Shown here: positions 41,412-52,710 of the stretch, in pieces | Position numbering within the stretch: position 1 is the stretch's first letter | Layout of the letters: every line of letters starts with the position of its first letter | Assembly (NCBI RefSeq): GCF_014042345.1 | Contig: NZ_JACEZT010000017.1 | Span: forward strand, 62,001 to 126,000 | DNA from: Rugamonas brunnea | Lineage (GTDB): Bacteria > Pseudomonadota > Gammaproteobacteria > Burkholderiales > Burkholderiaceae_D | Direction: 5' to 3' | DNA: 64,000 bases | Translations under genes and position numbers: made by a program | The notes under the pieces: generated by a model | Database searches by the model: none | What the model saw: the letters and a program-made list of their open reading frames with translations, nothing else | Told to the model about the DNA's origin: nothing

Positions 41412-41503
41412 GGCGATCCTGGCACAAGCGGTAAGTCGGGAAAAACGCTCGTGATAATGTACCTGATCAAACCGCCGCACGGACGGAATTTCGAGGATTC
41501 CCT

Positions 41504-42730
41504 CTAAATCGCCGGCGCCCGCCACTGGCCAGCATTGACCACGCCCACGCAGGGATTGAAGCCGATCGCGTACGACAAATCGGCCGGGCGGGCGATGCGC
41601 CACAAGGCGAAATCGGCGCGCTTGCCCACGGCCAGGCTGCCGATGTCGTGTGCCCGCCCCAGCGCGCGCGCCGCGTGGATGGTGCAGCCGGCCAGCGCCT
41701 CCTGCGGCGTGAGCCGCCACAGCGTGCACCCCATGTTCATGGTCAGCAGCAGCGACGTCATGGGCGATGTGCCGGGATTGCAGTCGGTGGCCAGCGCCAT
41801 CGGCACACCGGCCGCGCGCAATGCGGCCACGGGCGGCTGCACCGTCTCGCGCAGGAAGTAATAGGCGCCCGGCAGCAGCACGGCCACCGTGCCCGCGCGC
41901 GCCATGGCGGCGATGCCGTCCGCGCTCAGATGTTCGAGGTGATCGGCCGACAGGCCGCCGTAGCGGGCCACCAGTTGCGCCCCGCCCTGGTCGGACAACT
42001 GCTCGGCGTGCAGCTTGACGGGCAGGCCGTGGCGCTGCGCGGCCACGAACACGCGCTCGGTCTGCTCGGCCGAGAAGCCGATGCGCTCGCAGAACGCATC
42101 GACGGCGTCGGCCAGGCCCTGCTCCGCCAGCGTGTCGAGCATGGCGCACACTTCGGCGATGTAGTGTTCGGGGCGGCCCGCGAACTCGGGCGGCAGCGCG
42201 TGCGCACCCAGGAAGGTGGTGGCCACGCTTACCGGCAGCTCCCGGCCCACGCGGCGCGCCACGCGCAGCATCTTCGCTTCCGTCTCCAGGTCCAGGCCAT
42301 AGCCGGACTTGATCTCGATGGTGGTCACACCTTCGGCCAGCAGGCTGGCCACGCGCGGCAGGCTTTGCGCCAGCAGCTCGTCCTCGGTGGCGGCGCGGGT
42401 GGCGCGCACGGTGGACATGATGCCGCCGCCGGCGCGGGCGATGTCCTCGTAGGTGGCGCCGTTCAGGCGCGCCTCGAATTCATCGCTGCGGTTGCCGGCG
42501 TGGACGATGTGGGTGTGGCAGTCGATCAGGCCGGGCGTAAGCCAGCAGCCGCCGCCATCATGCACGGCGCGGACCGATTCCAGCGCGCCGGCCGGCAACT
42601 CCGCGCGCGGCCCCAGCCAGGCGATGCGGCCGTCGCGCACGGCGATGGCGCCGTCGCGGATTTCGCCATAGCCGTCGGCCATGGTGGCCAGGTGGACGTT
42701 AATGAACAGGGTGTCCCAGGTTGCGCTCAT
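41504..42730 (-). CDS. hutI: Imidazolonepropionase
   Basis: The 408-residue amidohydrolase opens the imidazolone ring of 4-imidazolone-5-propanoate to N-formimino-L-glutamate, step three of histidine breakdown. Family hallmarks are LIDCHTHIVHAGNRSDEF (metal-binding HxH), IEIKSGYGLD and FLGAHALPPEF. It is cytosolic. It is the last hut gene of the operon, 12 bases after hutD. Length is normal. Confidence 0.95.
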   Translation of the reverse strand: MSATWDTLFINVHLATMADGYGEIRDGAIAVRDGRIAWLGPRAELPAGALESVRAVHDGGGCWLTPGLIDCHTHIVHAGNRSDEFEARLNGATYEDIARAGGGIMSTVRATRAATEDELLAQSLPRVASLLAEGVTTIEIKSGYGLDLETEAKMLRVARRVGRELPVSVATTFLGAHALPPEFAGRPEHYIAEVCAMLDTLAEQGLADAVDAFCERIGFSAEQTERVFVAAQRHGLPVKLHAEQLSDQGGAQLVARYGGLSADHLEHLSADGIAAMARAGTVAVLLPGAYYFLRETVQPPVAALRAAGVPMALATDCNPGTSPMTSLLLTMNMGCTLWRLTPQEALAGCTIHAARALGRAHDIGSLAVGKRADFALWRIARPADLSYAIGFNPCVGVVNAGQWRAPAI

Positions 42731-42742
42731 GCGTCCTTCTTT

Positions 42743-43318
42743 TTAATGGGGGATGATGTCGGCCACCAGCACCGTGGCCTGGATGGTGTCCATGGTCCAC
42801 GCTTCGTCCGAGTCGAGCACCACGGCGTCGTAGCGCACCAGCGCGATGCGCTCGGTGGCGCTGCTCACGGTCAGGCTTTCTCCCTCGGCCAGGAACAGCA
42901 CGGTGGTGGCGCTGCGCCGCACCAGCTCCTGCCGGCCGCGCACCACGCGCCGCTCCAGCCGGTGACGGCAGCGGCCGCGCCGCGTCATCACGTTGAAGTC
43001 CGTGGTCAGCCCGCCCGTGATGGTGGCTTCGACCGTGGATTCGCCGGGAAATTCGATCAGCGGTTCGCTGGGGCTAAGCACGAAGCGTTCGTGGCCGAAG
43101 TCCAGCAGCACGCCGTCGCCGTCCACCAGCGCCAGCGAGCGGTCGATGCCGGGGAACGGCGAGAACGGCCCGTCCTGGGTGATGGTGGCCAGACTGACGC
43201 GCCAGTCGAAATGGTCGAAGTCCGCGCCCGGCGGCATAACGACGATTTCCGTGGTGCTGCCGCCACCGTTCTTCCATGGGGTGGGCCGTAGGCTTGCGTA
43301 CTGGATCAGCTGGGTCAT
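42743..43318 (-). CDS. hutD: HutD-family protein
   Basis: The 191-residue cupin-like protein matches HutD: PWKNGGGSTTEI near the start and FDWRVSLATI after it. HutD is not an enzyme of the pathway; in Pseudomonas it limits overexpression of the operon and is thought to bind formylglutamate. Its ATG overlaps the hutF stop (ATGA). It is cytosolic. Length is usual. Confidence 0.92.
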   Translation of the reverse strand: MTQLIQYASLRPTPWKNGGGSTTEIVVMPPGADFDHFDWRVSLATITQDGPFSPFPGIDRSLALVDGDGVLLDFGHERFVLSPSEPLIEFPGESTVEATITGGLTTDFNVMTRRGRCRHRLERRVVRGRQELVRRSATTVLFLAEGESLTVSSATERIALVRYDAVVLDSDEAWTMDTIQATVLVADIIPH

Positions 43319-44712
43319 CGGAACTCCCTCAGTTCGGCCAAGGTTTGCCGGAAGCGCGCGGCGATGGCCTGCTGCGCCACGTGCTGCTGCTTGCGCACTA
43401 CCCACTGGCCGCCGACCATCACGTCCCGCACCAGGTTGTCGTTGCCGCTGAAGATGAAGGTGCCCAACACCTCCTCCAGCGCCAGCCCGAACAGGTTGGG
43501 ATGATCGTCGTCCAGCACGATCACGTCGGCACGCTTGCCGGGCGCCAGCGCGCCCAGCGGCCGTCCCGCCGCCTGCGCCCCGCCATGCAGGGCGCCCTGC
43601 CACAAAAAGTCGCCCACGTTGCGCTGCGCGGACGATACCGCAATATTACGCCGCTGTTGGGCCAAACGCTGCCCATATTCGAGCCAGCGCAATTCCTCCA
43701 CCGCGCCCTGCGAGATGTGGCTGTCGCTGCCGATGCCGAAGCGGCCGCCGGCCGCCAGGTACGATTGCAGAGGGAACAGGCCGTCGCCCAGGTTCGCTTC
43801 CGTGGTCGGACACAGGCCCGCCACGGCGCCGCTGGCCGCCAGCGCCGCCACTTCGTCCTCCAGCAAATGCGTGGCGTGGATCAGACACCAGCGCTGGTCC
43901 ACGACCACATTGTCCATCAACCACTGCACCGGGCGGCGTCCGCTCCAGGCCAGCGACTGCGCCACTTCCGCCTGCTGTTCGGCGATGTGGATGTGGACCG
44001 GGCGCTGGGGCGGCAGCACCTGCAGCACCTGCGCGACCTGCCCCACCGTGGCCGCGCGCAGCGAATGGGGGGCCACGCCCACCTCCGTCTGCCCGTCGCG
44101 CAACGGTTCCAGCACCTCGATCACGGCCAGCACGTCACCCACGTCCGTGCGGAAACGCTGCTGCTCCGGCTTGAGGGCTTGCTCGCCAAAGCCGGAATAA
44201 CTATACAACACGGGCAGCATGGTGATGCCGATGCCGGCCAATCGTGCGGCCGCGATCACGCGCTCGGCGGTCTCGGCCGGACGCGGGTACATGGCGCCGT
44301 CCGGCGTGCGCTGCACGTAGTGGAATTCGCACACGGCCGTGTAGCCGTGGCGCAGGCATTCCGAGAACAGCTGGGCGGCGATGGCTTCCATCTGCGCCGG
44401 CGTGATGTTGCGGGCGAAGCGGTACATCAGCTCGCGCCAGGTCCAGAAGCTGTCCGGGCCATCGCCGGCCCGCTCCGTCTTGCCGCCCAGCGCGCGCTGG
44501 AAGCTGTGCGAATGCAGGTTGATCATGCCGGGCAGCGCGTACTGCGCCACTTCCACGCCGGCTGGTGGCGCGGCATCGGGCGTGACGGACGTCAGATTGC
44601 CAGCCGCATCCCATGCCAGCAGCACGTCCTGACGCCAGCCTTCGGGCAGCAGCGCGTGGCGTGCGTACAGCGCACGGCCAGCGTCTGACATCGTATGCGG
44701 GCCGGCCGTCAT
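43315..44712 (-). CDS. hutF: Formimidoylglutamate deiminase
   Basis: The 465-residue amidohydrolase converts N-formimino-L-glutamate to N-formyl-L-glutamate and ammonia, the first step of the two-step branch used by many betaproteobacteria. Zinc residues are in ALPGMINLHSHSFQRAL, further metal histidines in VHIHIAEQ and the Asp in GIGSDSHIS. The start overlaps the hutG stop by four bases and its stop overlaps hutD. Presence of hutF with hutG shows the enzyme route that avoids direct formamide release. Confidence 0.95.
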   Translation of the reverse strand: MTAGPHTMSDAGRALYARHALLPEGWRQDVLLAWDAAGNLTSVTPDAAPPAGVEVAQYALPGMINLHSHSFQRALGGKTERAGDGPDSFWTWRELMYRFARNITPAQMEAIAAQLFSECLRHGYTAVCEFHYVQRTPDGAMYPRPAETAERVIAAARLAGIGITMLPVLYSYSGFGEQALKPEQQRFRTDVGDVLAVIEVLEPLRDGQTEVGVAPHSLRAATVGQVAQVLQVLPPQRPVHIHIAEQQAEVAQSLAWSGRRPVQWLMDNVVVDQRWCLIHATHLLEDEVAALAASGAVAGLCPTTEANLGDGLFPLQSYLAAGGRFGIGSDSHISQGAVEELRWLEYGQRLAQQRRNIAVSSAQRNVGDFLWQGALHGGAQAAGRPLGALAPGKRADVIVLDDDHPNLFGLALEEVLGTFIFSGNDNLVRDVMVGGQWVVRKQQHVAQQAIAARFRQTLAELREFR

Positions 44713-45497
44713 GCGCGAACCCAGTCGGCGGCCGCCTGCGTCATCTGGCGCAGCAGGCCCTGAACCTGGTCAGCCAGGTCCGGGCGGTAGGCAAACGGCG
44801 CGCTCTCGTTCATGTAGGTGGACTGGCACATCTCCAGCTGGATCGCGTGCACGCGCGCGTCCGGCTTGCCGTAGTGGCGCGTGATATGGCCGCCCTTGAA
44901 GCGGCCGTTGACGGCCACCGTGTAGCGCTGCTGCGCGTGCGCATGGGACACGATGGCTTCCGTCAGGCCGGGCGCGCAACTGGCGCCATCCGCCGTGCCG
45001 AAGTTCAGGTCGGGCAGCTTGCCCTCGAAGAAGCGCGGCACGACGGACGCGATCGAATGCGCATCCCACAGCACCACCTTGCCGTGGATGGACAGCAGCC
45101 GGTCCAGCTCCGCGCGCAACTGGTCGTGGTAAGGACGCCAGTACTGCAGCAGGCGGCGCTGCACTTCCGCCTCGTCCGGCGCGCCGCCGTCGGGATACAG
45201 CGGTTGGCGGTGGAAGGTGTCGAGCGGGCACAGGCCCGTCGTGTCCTGGCCCGGGTACAGGTTGGTGTTCTCGGGCGGCCGGTTCAAGTCGATCACATAG
45301 CGCGACCAGCGCGCCGACAGCGTCGAAGCGCCCATCTCGCCCAGGAATTCGTACAACCGCACCAGATGCCAGTCCGTGTCGGCCTTCTCCACCGAGGCTG
45401 GCGTCATACGGGCCGCGATGTCGTCCGGGATGTCGGTGCCCACGTGCGGCATCGACACCAGCAGGGGAATGCTGCCCGCCTTGAATTGAAAGTTCAT
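44709..45497 (-). CDS. hutG: N-formylglutamate deformylase
   Basis: The 262-residue enzyme removes formate from N-formyl-L-glutamate, giving L-glutamate, and completes histidine catabolism. Recognisable segments are LLVSMPHVGTDIPDDI at the start, WDAHSIASVVP and SHAHAQQRYTVAVNGRFKGG. It is the partner of hutF. Fifteen bases separate it from hutH. Confidence 0.95.
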   Translation of the reverse strand: MNFQFKAGSIPLLVSMPHVGTDIPDDIAARMTPASVEKADTDWHLVRLYEFLGEMGASTLSARWSRYVIDLNRPPENTNLYPGQDTTGLCPLDTFHRQPLYPDGGAPDEAEVQRRLLQYWRPYHDQLRAELDRLLSIHGKVVLWDAHSIASVVPRFFEGKLPDLNFGTADGASCAPGLTEAIVSHAHAQQRYTVAVNGRFKGGHITRHYGKPDARVHAIQLEMCQSTYMNESAPFAYRPDLADQVQGLLRQMTQAAADWVRA

Positions 45498-45512
45498 GTC
45501 ATCTCTCCCGCG

Positions 45513-47075
45513 TCAGGGATGCAGCGGCGCGAACAGGCTCTTGCACTTGGCACTCAATTCGCCCTTCAACACCATGCGCTTGGCCGCTTCGATATCTGGC
45601 GCGAAGAAGCGGTCGGCGTCGAAGAACGGCACCTGCTGGCGCAACTGCGCGTGCACGTGCTCCAGCTGCGGCGACGTCTTGAGCGGACGGTGGAAGTCGA
45701 TGCCCTGTGCGGCGGCCAGCAGTTCGATGCCGACGATGACGGCCGTGTTGTTGGCCATGTCGTCCAGGCGGCGCGCGCCGAAGGTGGCCATGCTCACGTG
45801 GTCTTCCTGGTTGGCCGAGGTGGGAATGGTGTCCACGCTGGCAGGATGGGCCAGCGACTTGTTCTCGGACGCCAGCGCGGCCGCCGTCACATGGGCGATC
45901 ATGAAGCCGGAGTTGACGCCGGGGTCGCGCACCAGGAACGGCGGCAGGCCGGACAGGGTGGCGTCAATCAGCAGCGAGATGCGGCGCTCGGAGATGCTGC
46001 CGATTTCCGCGATGGCCAGCGCCAGCGTGTCGGCCGCGAAGGCCACTGGCTCAGCGTGGAAGTTACCGCCCGAGACGATGTTGGGCAGGCCGCCGGCAGC
46101 GTCCTGGAAAATCAGTGGATTGTCGGTGACGGCATTGGCTTCGATCAGCAGCGTGCGCGCGGCGTTGGCGATCAGGTCCATGCAGGCGCCCATCACTTGC
46201 GGCTGGCAGCGCAGGCAGTACGGGTCCTGCACGCGCTCGTCGCCCACCAGGTGCGAGGCGCGGATCGCGCTGCCCGTCACCAGCTGGCGGTAGATGGCGG
46301 CGGCGGCGATCTGGCCCGGCTGCCCGCGCACCTCGTGCACACGCGCGTCGAACGGCGCATCGCTGCCCTTGGCCGCGTCCAGCGACAGCGAGCCGGTGAC
46401 CATGGCCGCTTCCAGCAACCGTTCGGCCATGAACAGGCCGTGCAACGCCAGCGCGTTCGATACTTGCGTGCCGTTGATCAGCGCCAGGCCTTCCTTGGCG
46501 GCCAGCACCACCGGCGCGATGCCGGCGGCCTTGAGCGCGTCGGCCGCCTGCATCCGCTCACCGTTCACGCGCACCTCGCCCACGCCCAGCATGGCCAGCG
46601 TCATGTGCGACAGCGGTGCGAGGTCGCCCGATGCACCCACCGAGCCCTTAGCCGGGATGGCGGGCATGATGCCGGCGTTGTACAGCGCGATCAGCGTGTC
46701 CACGATCAGCGGGCGCACGCCCGAATAGCCACGCGCCAGGCTGCCGATCTTCATCAGCATCACCAGCCGCACCACGCCGTCCGACAGCAGCTCGCCCGTG
46801 CCCACGGAGTGCGACAGGATCAGGTTACGCTGCAACTGCTCCAGCTTCTCGTCCGGGATGCGGGTCTTGGCCAGCAGGCCGAAGCCGGTGTTGATGCCGT
46901 AGGCCGCGTCACCCTTGGCGACGATGGCCTGCACGGCGGCGGCCGACGCTTCGATCACGGGATAGGCTTCGGCGGCCAGCGTCAACCGGCCCGCCTCGTT
47001 CCATACGGTCCGCAGTTCAGACAAGGTGATCTTGCCCGGCTTGAGGGTCCATGCGTTTTTCTGTGCTTGTTTCAT
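45513..47075 (-). CDS. hutH: Histidine ammonia-lyase
   Basis: The 520-residue enzyme removes ammonia from L-histidine to give urocanate. The MIO cofactor precursor A148-S149-G150 is in KGSVGASGDLAPLSH. Other conserved parts are YGINTGFG and DNPLIF. It acts as a cytosolic tetramer. It lies between hutU and hutG, 16 and 15 bases from each. Confidence 0.97.
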   Translation of the reverse strand: MKQAQKNAWTLKPGKITLSELRTVWNEAGRLTLAAEAYPVIEASAAAVQAIVAKGDAAYGINTGFGLLAKTRIPDEKLEQLQRNLILSHSVGTGELLSDGVVRLVMLMKIGSLARGYSGVRPLIVDTLIALYNAGIMPAIPAKGSVGASGDLAPLSHMTLAMLGVGEVRVNGERMQAADALKAAGIAPVVLAAKEGLALINGTQVSNALALHGLFMAERLLEAAMVTGSLSLDAAKGSDAPFDARVHEVRGQPGQIAAAAIYRQLVTGSAIRASHLVGDERVQDPYCLRCQPQVMGACMDLIANAARTLLIEANAVTDNPLIFQDAAGGLPNIVSGGNFHAEPVAFAADTLALAIAEIGSISERRISLLIDATLSGLPPFLVRDPGVNSGFMIAHVTAAALASENKSLAHPASVDTIPTSANQEDHVSMATFGARRLDDMANNTAVIVGIELLAAAQGIDFHRPLKTSPQLEHVHAQLRQQVPFFDADRFFAPDIEAAKRMVLKGELSAKCKSLFAPLHP

Positions 47076-47091
47076 CGTAGTGCTTCCTGAA

Positions 47092-48804
<1,713 letters not shown>

Positions 48805-48878
48805 GGTGTCTCCTCAAGTTGATGGGGGGCGGCCGGACGCGATACGGCACGCGCAGCCTGCTGCATCCTTGAAGGATA

Positions 48879-48894
48879 AGTTGTCTATACAACT
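48879..48894. promoter_or_regulatory. HutC-type operator upstream of hutU
   Basis: AGTTGT-CTAT-ACAACT is a perfect six-base inverted repeat, 75 bases upstream of the hutU start. Its core (TTGTCTATACAA) is close to the sites bound by GntR-type HutC repressors. Urocanate would release the repressor. Binding is inferred from similarity and position. Confidence 0.75.
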
Positions 48895-48921
48895 AAGTCA
48901 ACCAAATTCAAGCGAATTTTT

Positions 48922-48947
48922 GGCCCTGCGCTGGCCCGCGCAGGGCC
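48922..48947. terminator. Stable hairpin between porin and hut operon
   Basis: Perfect 10-bp stem GGCCCTGCGC / GCGCAGGGCC with a six-base loop. It follows the terminator at 48951-48994 on the minus strand and has no T-run for leftward transcription. It probably backs up termination between the two units. Confidence 0.45.
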
Positions 48948-48950
48948 GCC

Positions 48951-48994
48951 CCAAAATGCAAAACGCCGCACGCCCCGGAGGGAACGTGCGGCGT
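48951..48994 (-). terminator. Rho-independent terminator of the beta-barrel gene
   Basis: Perfect 10-bp stem ACGCCGCACG (48963-48972) / CGTGCGGCGT (48985-48994). On the minus strand it is followed by TTTTGCATTTTGG. It lies 20 bases after the beta-barrel stop and separates that gene from hutU. Confidence 0.75.
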
Positions 48995-49013
48995 CTGGTG
49001 AGGTGGCGGTGGG

Positions 49014-50183
49014 TTAGAACAGGCCCTGCAAGGAAACGGACAGCAGCTTGGAGTCGCCGAAGAACGGATACGAATAATGCGACTTGTCCTTGCTGACGTC
49101 GTACTGGACCTTGAACGCCATGTTCTTGCGGAAGTCCCAGCGCAGCGACAGGTACTGGGTGTTGCGCGCCTCGATCGGTTCGGTCACCGTCGTGTAGCGC
49201 GAGAAGGTGTACATGGGCGTCCACTCGCCGTACTGGTAGCCGACCCCGATCAGCGCGTATTTGTAGACGTTGTTGATGCCCTTGGCGTCGTCCACCTGCT
49301 CGTAGCGGTCCAGCTCCGACTTGACCAGCCAGTCCTTGTAGTCCATGTTGGCCGAGATGCCCATGATGCGCGTGCCCTGCGCATCGACCAGCGTGGTGCG
49401 GCCGCCGCCGGGCGCGTCCTGCCAGGTGGTGTCCTTGTAGTGCATCAGCATGGCGCGCACGTCGAACACGCCGTTGTTGGCCGACACGTAGCCGCCTATC
49501 ATGTCCTTCCACGATTCGTGGGTGGGCGTGGTGTAGTAAATCAGCGTGTCGTAGGCGTCGTTGTGCTGGGTGTAGCCGCCGCCCCACACGTGGAAGGTGC
49601 CGGCCCAGTCGCTGGCACCCAGCTGCGTGCGGTAGGTGACGTTGGCGCCCTGGTAGGAGTAGATCGGCCAGCCATACACGTCCGGCGCCGGCCGCACCCA
49701 CGGGTAGGCGTAGCCGATGTACAGGTAGTCGCTGTAGTAGTAGAGCGGGATGCGGAACTGGCCGGCCTGCAGCGTCCACGCGGAATCGGCCGACGGCTGC
49801 CACGTCACATAAGCCCAGTCCAGCGTGGGGCGCGAGCCGCGGTTGGGATTGTTGGCCCGCACCAGCATTTGGGCCGTGGCCGACAGCGTGGGCGAGAATT
49901 CCTTCTTCAGCTGGAAGCCCACCAGCGATTCGCGGTCGAACTGCCAGCCTTCGCTTTTCTCGTAGACGGACGCGTATTCCCAGCCCTGCACCGTGCACGG
50001 GCACTTCCACTGCTGGTAGGTCCACGGCGCGCTGCTGCCCTGGGCCGAGCCGCTCAGCACCTTGGCACCGGTCAGGTTGTAAAAGCCGGTCAGTTTCAGC
50101 GAACCATCGTCGCTGAGGTCGATGGCGGCGGCGCTGCCGGATGCCAGCAACGCTATCGCCCAAGCCATGATATTTTTTTTCAT
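49014..50183 (-). CDS. Outer-membrane beta-barrel protein
   Basis: The 389-residue protein has a signal peptide (ending AAA, about residue 20) and alternating strand patterns throughout, ending in a terminal Phe (VSLQGLF), the usual signal for barrel insertion. Aromatic-rich segments such as YYYSDYLYIGYAYPW are notable, as is a CPC pair at about 61-63. No specific porin family is assigned; the size would fit 14-16 strands. The upstream gene, 29 bases away, encodes a PstS-like mini-binding protein, so the two may work together on an anion or small metabolite. Confidence 0.72.
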   Translation of the reverse strand: MKKNIMAWAIALLASGSAAAIDLSDDGSLKLTGFYNLTGAKVLSGSAQGSSAPWTYQQWKCPCTVQGWEYASVYEKSEGWQFDRESLVGFQLKKEFSPTLSATAQMLVRANNPNRGSRPTLDWAYVTWQPSADSAWTLQAGQFRIPLYYYSDYLYIGYAYPWVRPAPDVYGWPIYSYQGANVTYRTQLGASDWAGTFHVWGGGYTQHNDAYDTLIYYTTPTHESWKDMIGGYVSANNGVFDVRAMLMHYKDTTWQDAPGGGRTTLVDAQGTRIMGISANMDYKDWLVKSELDRYEQVDDAKGINNVYKYALIGVGYQYGEWTPMYTFSRYTTVTEPIEARNTQYLSLRWDFRKNMAFKVQYDVSKDKSHYSYPFFGDSKLLSVSLQGLF

Positions 50184-50212
50184 CGAGCTATCTCCAGTTC
50201 AGGACAGGGCGT

Positions 50213-50623
50213 TCAAGGTACGGTGGCGATGACCTTCACGGTATCATCGACGGCCGCTTTTTCGATGTAGCCGATGGCGTTCACGTTCTCGGCCACCGCC
50301 TTCTTCACTTCGGCGCTGGATTTGTATTCCTTGGGCGGCTTGCCCTTGGCCGTGAACACGATCTTGGACCAGATGGCTTCCACCTGGGCCGGCGTCTTCT
50401 CCAGCACTTTCTTGGTGAATTCGGCCCGGATCGGCGAGCCTTCGGCCTGCTCGACGGGGGTGAACAACACCGACCCGCCCAGGAAGAACTGGGCCGCCTG
50501 CGAGGGGAACATACGGGTGGCAGGGTTTTGCGGGTTGACGATGATGACCAGCTCCGCCCGCGCCGGCGCCGCCATGGCCGCCAGCAGCAGCGCCGCGGCC
50601 GCCCACTGTGTCTGTGCTTTCAT
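50213..50623 (-). CDS. Small PstS-like periplasmic binding protein
   Basis: The 136-residue exported protein (signal ending ARA, residue 23) resembles one lobe of phosphate-binding PstS proteins: LVIIVNPQNPATRMFPSQAAQFFLGG and VNAIGYIEKA near the end. At 136 residues it is less than half of a normal PstS. Such short forms are widespread and often sit beside outer-membrane proteins. No pst transport genes are nearby. It is upstream of the beta-barrel gene in one unit and may hand over or sense its ligand. Confidence 0.75.
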   Translation of the reverse strand: MKAQTQWAAAALLLAAMAAPARAELVIIVNPQNPATRMFPSQAAQFFLGGSVLFTPVEQAEGSPIRAEFTKKVLEKTPAQVEAIWSKIVFTAKGKPPKEYKSSAEVKKAVAENVNAIGYIEKAAVDDTVKVIATVP

Positions 50624-50864
50624 CTAGCCTCCTGTTGTCGTGGCAACAGCCTGCAAAGTACAGCCCGCGGCGTGTTGTGCCTGCATGCCGGGACGAATTC
50701 AGTCTAACTTCATCCTGTTTCATCAAGCGAGTGGTTTTTGGTGAGAATTGACTTTTGAACTGCAAGGTGTTTCGCCAACGCAACAGCGCCTGCGGCCCGC
50801 GTGGCGCCAGCCGGGGCCGCCGATACGGGTACAATGTCGCCTTCGCCGACCACCGCACACCATA

Positions 50865-52697
50865 GTGAACAGCCGACTCCTCTACCTGCGCCTGCTGCGC
50901 CAGTTCCGTCCCTACGCCTGGATCGCCGTCGCCACGTTGACGGCCGTGGGCGTGGCCTCGGCCACCGACGTGCTGCTGATCCGCCAGTTGCAGAACGTGG
51001 TGGACGCGCTGGCCCCGGCCAGCAGCCTGACGCGCAGCGCCGGCCCGGCCACCGGCCTGCTGGGCGCCATGCAGGAACTGCTGGGGGTGCTGCTGCCGCA
51101 CGACCCCACGCGCGCGGCGCTGTGGACCATCCCCGCCATCATCGTCAGCCTGGCCGTGGTGCGCATGCTGGCCAGCTTCGCCGGCGAATACGGCGCCGCC
51201 TGGCTGTCGAGCCGGGTGCAGGCCAATCTGCGCGAAACCATGTTCGCCCGCATCCTGCGCCTGCCCAACCGCTATTTCGACGGCACCTCCACCGGCACCA
51301 CGCTGTCGCGCGTGGCGTTCGACGCCGCCCAGGTGGCGCAGGCCGGCCTGAACGTGATCAACGTGGCCGTGCGCGATTCGGTGGCCACGGTCGGCTACCT
51401 GATTTCACTGTTCAGCATCGACTGGCAACTGGCCGTGTTCTGCCTCGGCCTGCTGCCGCTGGTGGCGCTGATCGTCACCTTCGCCGGACGCCGCATGCGC
51501 CACCTGAGCCAGAGCGCCCAGCACGCGATGGGCGAACTGACCAATGTACTCGACGAGAGCATCAGTGGCCAGCGCGTGGTGAAGATCTTCGGCGGCCAGC
51601 AGTATGAACAGCGCCGCTTCGACCGCGTGGTCAAGCTCAATCGCCAGCTGGCCGTCAAGCACGCGTCCACCGCCGCCATGAACTCGGCCGCCATCATGCT
51701 GCTGGTGGGGATCACCTTGTCGTCCGTGATCTACTTCGCGCTGCTGCGGGCGCAGGCCGGCGCACTGTCGCCGGGCGCCTTCGTCGCCTTCATGGGATCG
51801 CTGATGGCCATGCAGTCGCCGATCAAGAACCTCACCAAGATCAACGAACCGATGCAGCGCGGCCTGGCCGCCGCCGAATCCGTCTTCAGCCTGATCGACA
51901 CGGCGTCCGAACCCGATCGCGGCGAGCGCGCCATCGAACGGGCGGCCGGCCGGCTGGCGCTGGAACAGGTCAGCTTCCACTACCGCCCGGACGACGCCGA
52001 AGCGCGTCCCGCGCTCGATGGCGTGTCGCTCGACATCGCCGCCGGCGAGACAGTGGCCCTGGTAGGCAGTTCGGGCAGCGGCAAGACCACGCTGGCCGGC
52101 CTGCTGCCGCGCTTCTACGATGTGAGCGGCGGCCGCATCACGCTCGACGGCGTGGACTTGCGCGACTACCGCCTCGACGCGCTGCGCCAGCAGATCGCGC
52201 TGGTGAGCCAGGACGTGGTGCTGTTCAACGACTCGCTGGCGGCCAACATCGCCTATGGCGATCCGTCGCCCTCGCGCGAGCGCATCGAAGCGGCCGCGCG
52301 CGCGGCGCACGCGCACGAGTTCATCATGCGCCAGCCGCAGGGCTACCAGACGTCGGTGGGCGAGAACGGCTTGCGGTTGTCGGGCGGCCAGCGCCAGCGC
52401 CTCGCCATCGCCCGCGCGCTGTACAAGGACGCGCCCATCCTGATCCTGGACGAAGCGACCAGCGCGCTGGACACGGAATCGGAACGTCTGGTGCAAGCCG
52501 CGCTGGACGTGCTGATGCGGGGCCGCACCACGGTCGTCATCGCGCACCGGCTGTCGACCATCGAGAACGCCGACCGCATCGTCGTGATGGACGCCGGCCG
52601 CATCGCGGAAATGGGCAGCCACGAGGCGCTGCTGGCCCAGGGCGGGCTGTATGCGCGGCTGTACCAGACCCAGAAAAGCGTGCAGACGGCGTCATAA
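50865..52697 (+). CDS. msbA: Lipid A export ATP-binding/permease protein MsbA
   Basis: The 610-residue protein is an ABC half-transporter with a six-helix domain (about 15-310) and an ATPase (about 350-605): Walker A GSSGSGKTT, signature LSGGQRQRLAIARAL, Walker B ILILDEATSALD and the His loop in VVIAHRL. MsbA flips lipid A-core from the inner to outer leaflet of the inner membrane. The start is GTG at 50865, giving MNSRLLYLRLLRQF; longer frames lack family support. TACAAT at 50830 may be a -10. The perfect palindrome at 52711-52789 follows the stop. Confidence 0.9.
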   Translation: MNSRLLYLRLLRQFRPYAWIAVATLTAVGVASATDVLLIRQLQNVVDALAPASSLTRSAGPATGLLGAMQELLGVLLPHDPTRAALWTIPAIIVSLAVVRMLASFAGEYGAAWLSSRVQANLRETMFARILRLPNRYFDGTSTGTTLSRVAFDAAQVAQAGLNVINVAVRDSVATVGYLISLFSIDWQLAVFCLGLLPLVALIVTFAGRRMRHLSQSAQHAMGELTNVLDESISGQRVVKIFGGQQYEQRRFDRVVKLNRQLAVKHASTAAMNSAAIMLLVGITLSSVIYFALLRAQAGALSPGAFVAFMGSLMAMQSPIKNLTKINEPMQRGLAAAESVFSLIDTASEPDRGERAIERAAGRLALEQVSFHYRPDDAEARPALDGVSLDIAAGETVALVGSSGSGKTTLAGLLPRFYDVSGGRITLDGVDLRDYRLDALRQQIALVSQDVVLFNDSLAANIAYGDPSPSRERIEAAARAAHAHEFIMRQPQGYQTSVGENGLRLSGGQRQRLAIARALYKDAPILILDEATSALDTESERLVQAALDVLMRGRTTVVIAHRLSTIENADRIVVMDAGRIAEMGSHEALLAQGGLYARLYQTQKSVQTAS

Positions 52698-52710
52698 CCG
52701 CCCAAAACCG

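Noticed and set aside
38616..41507. Very long open frame antisense to the metalloprotease
   Set aside because: High GC makes stop codons rare in other frames. It has no recognisable family, no signal and lies opposite a gene with a full HExxH motif.
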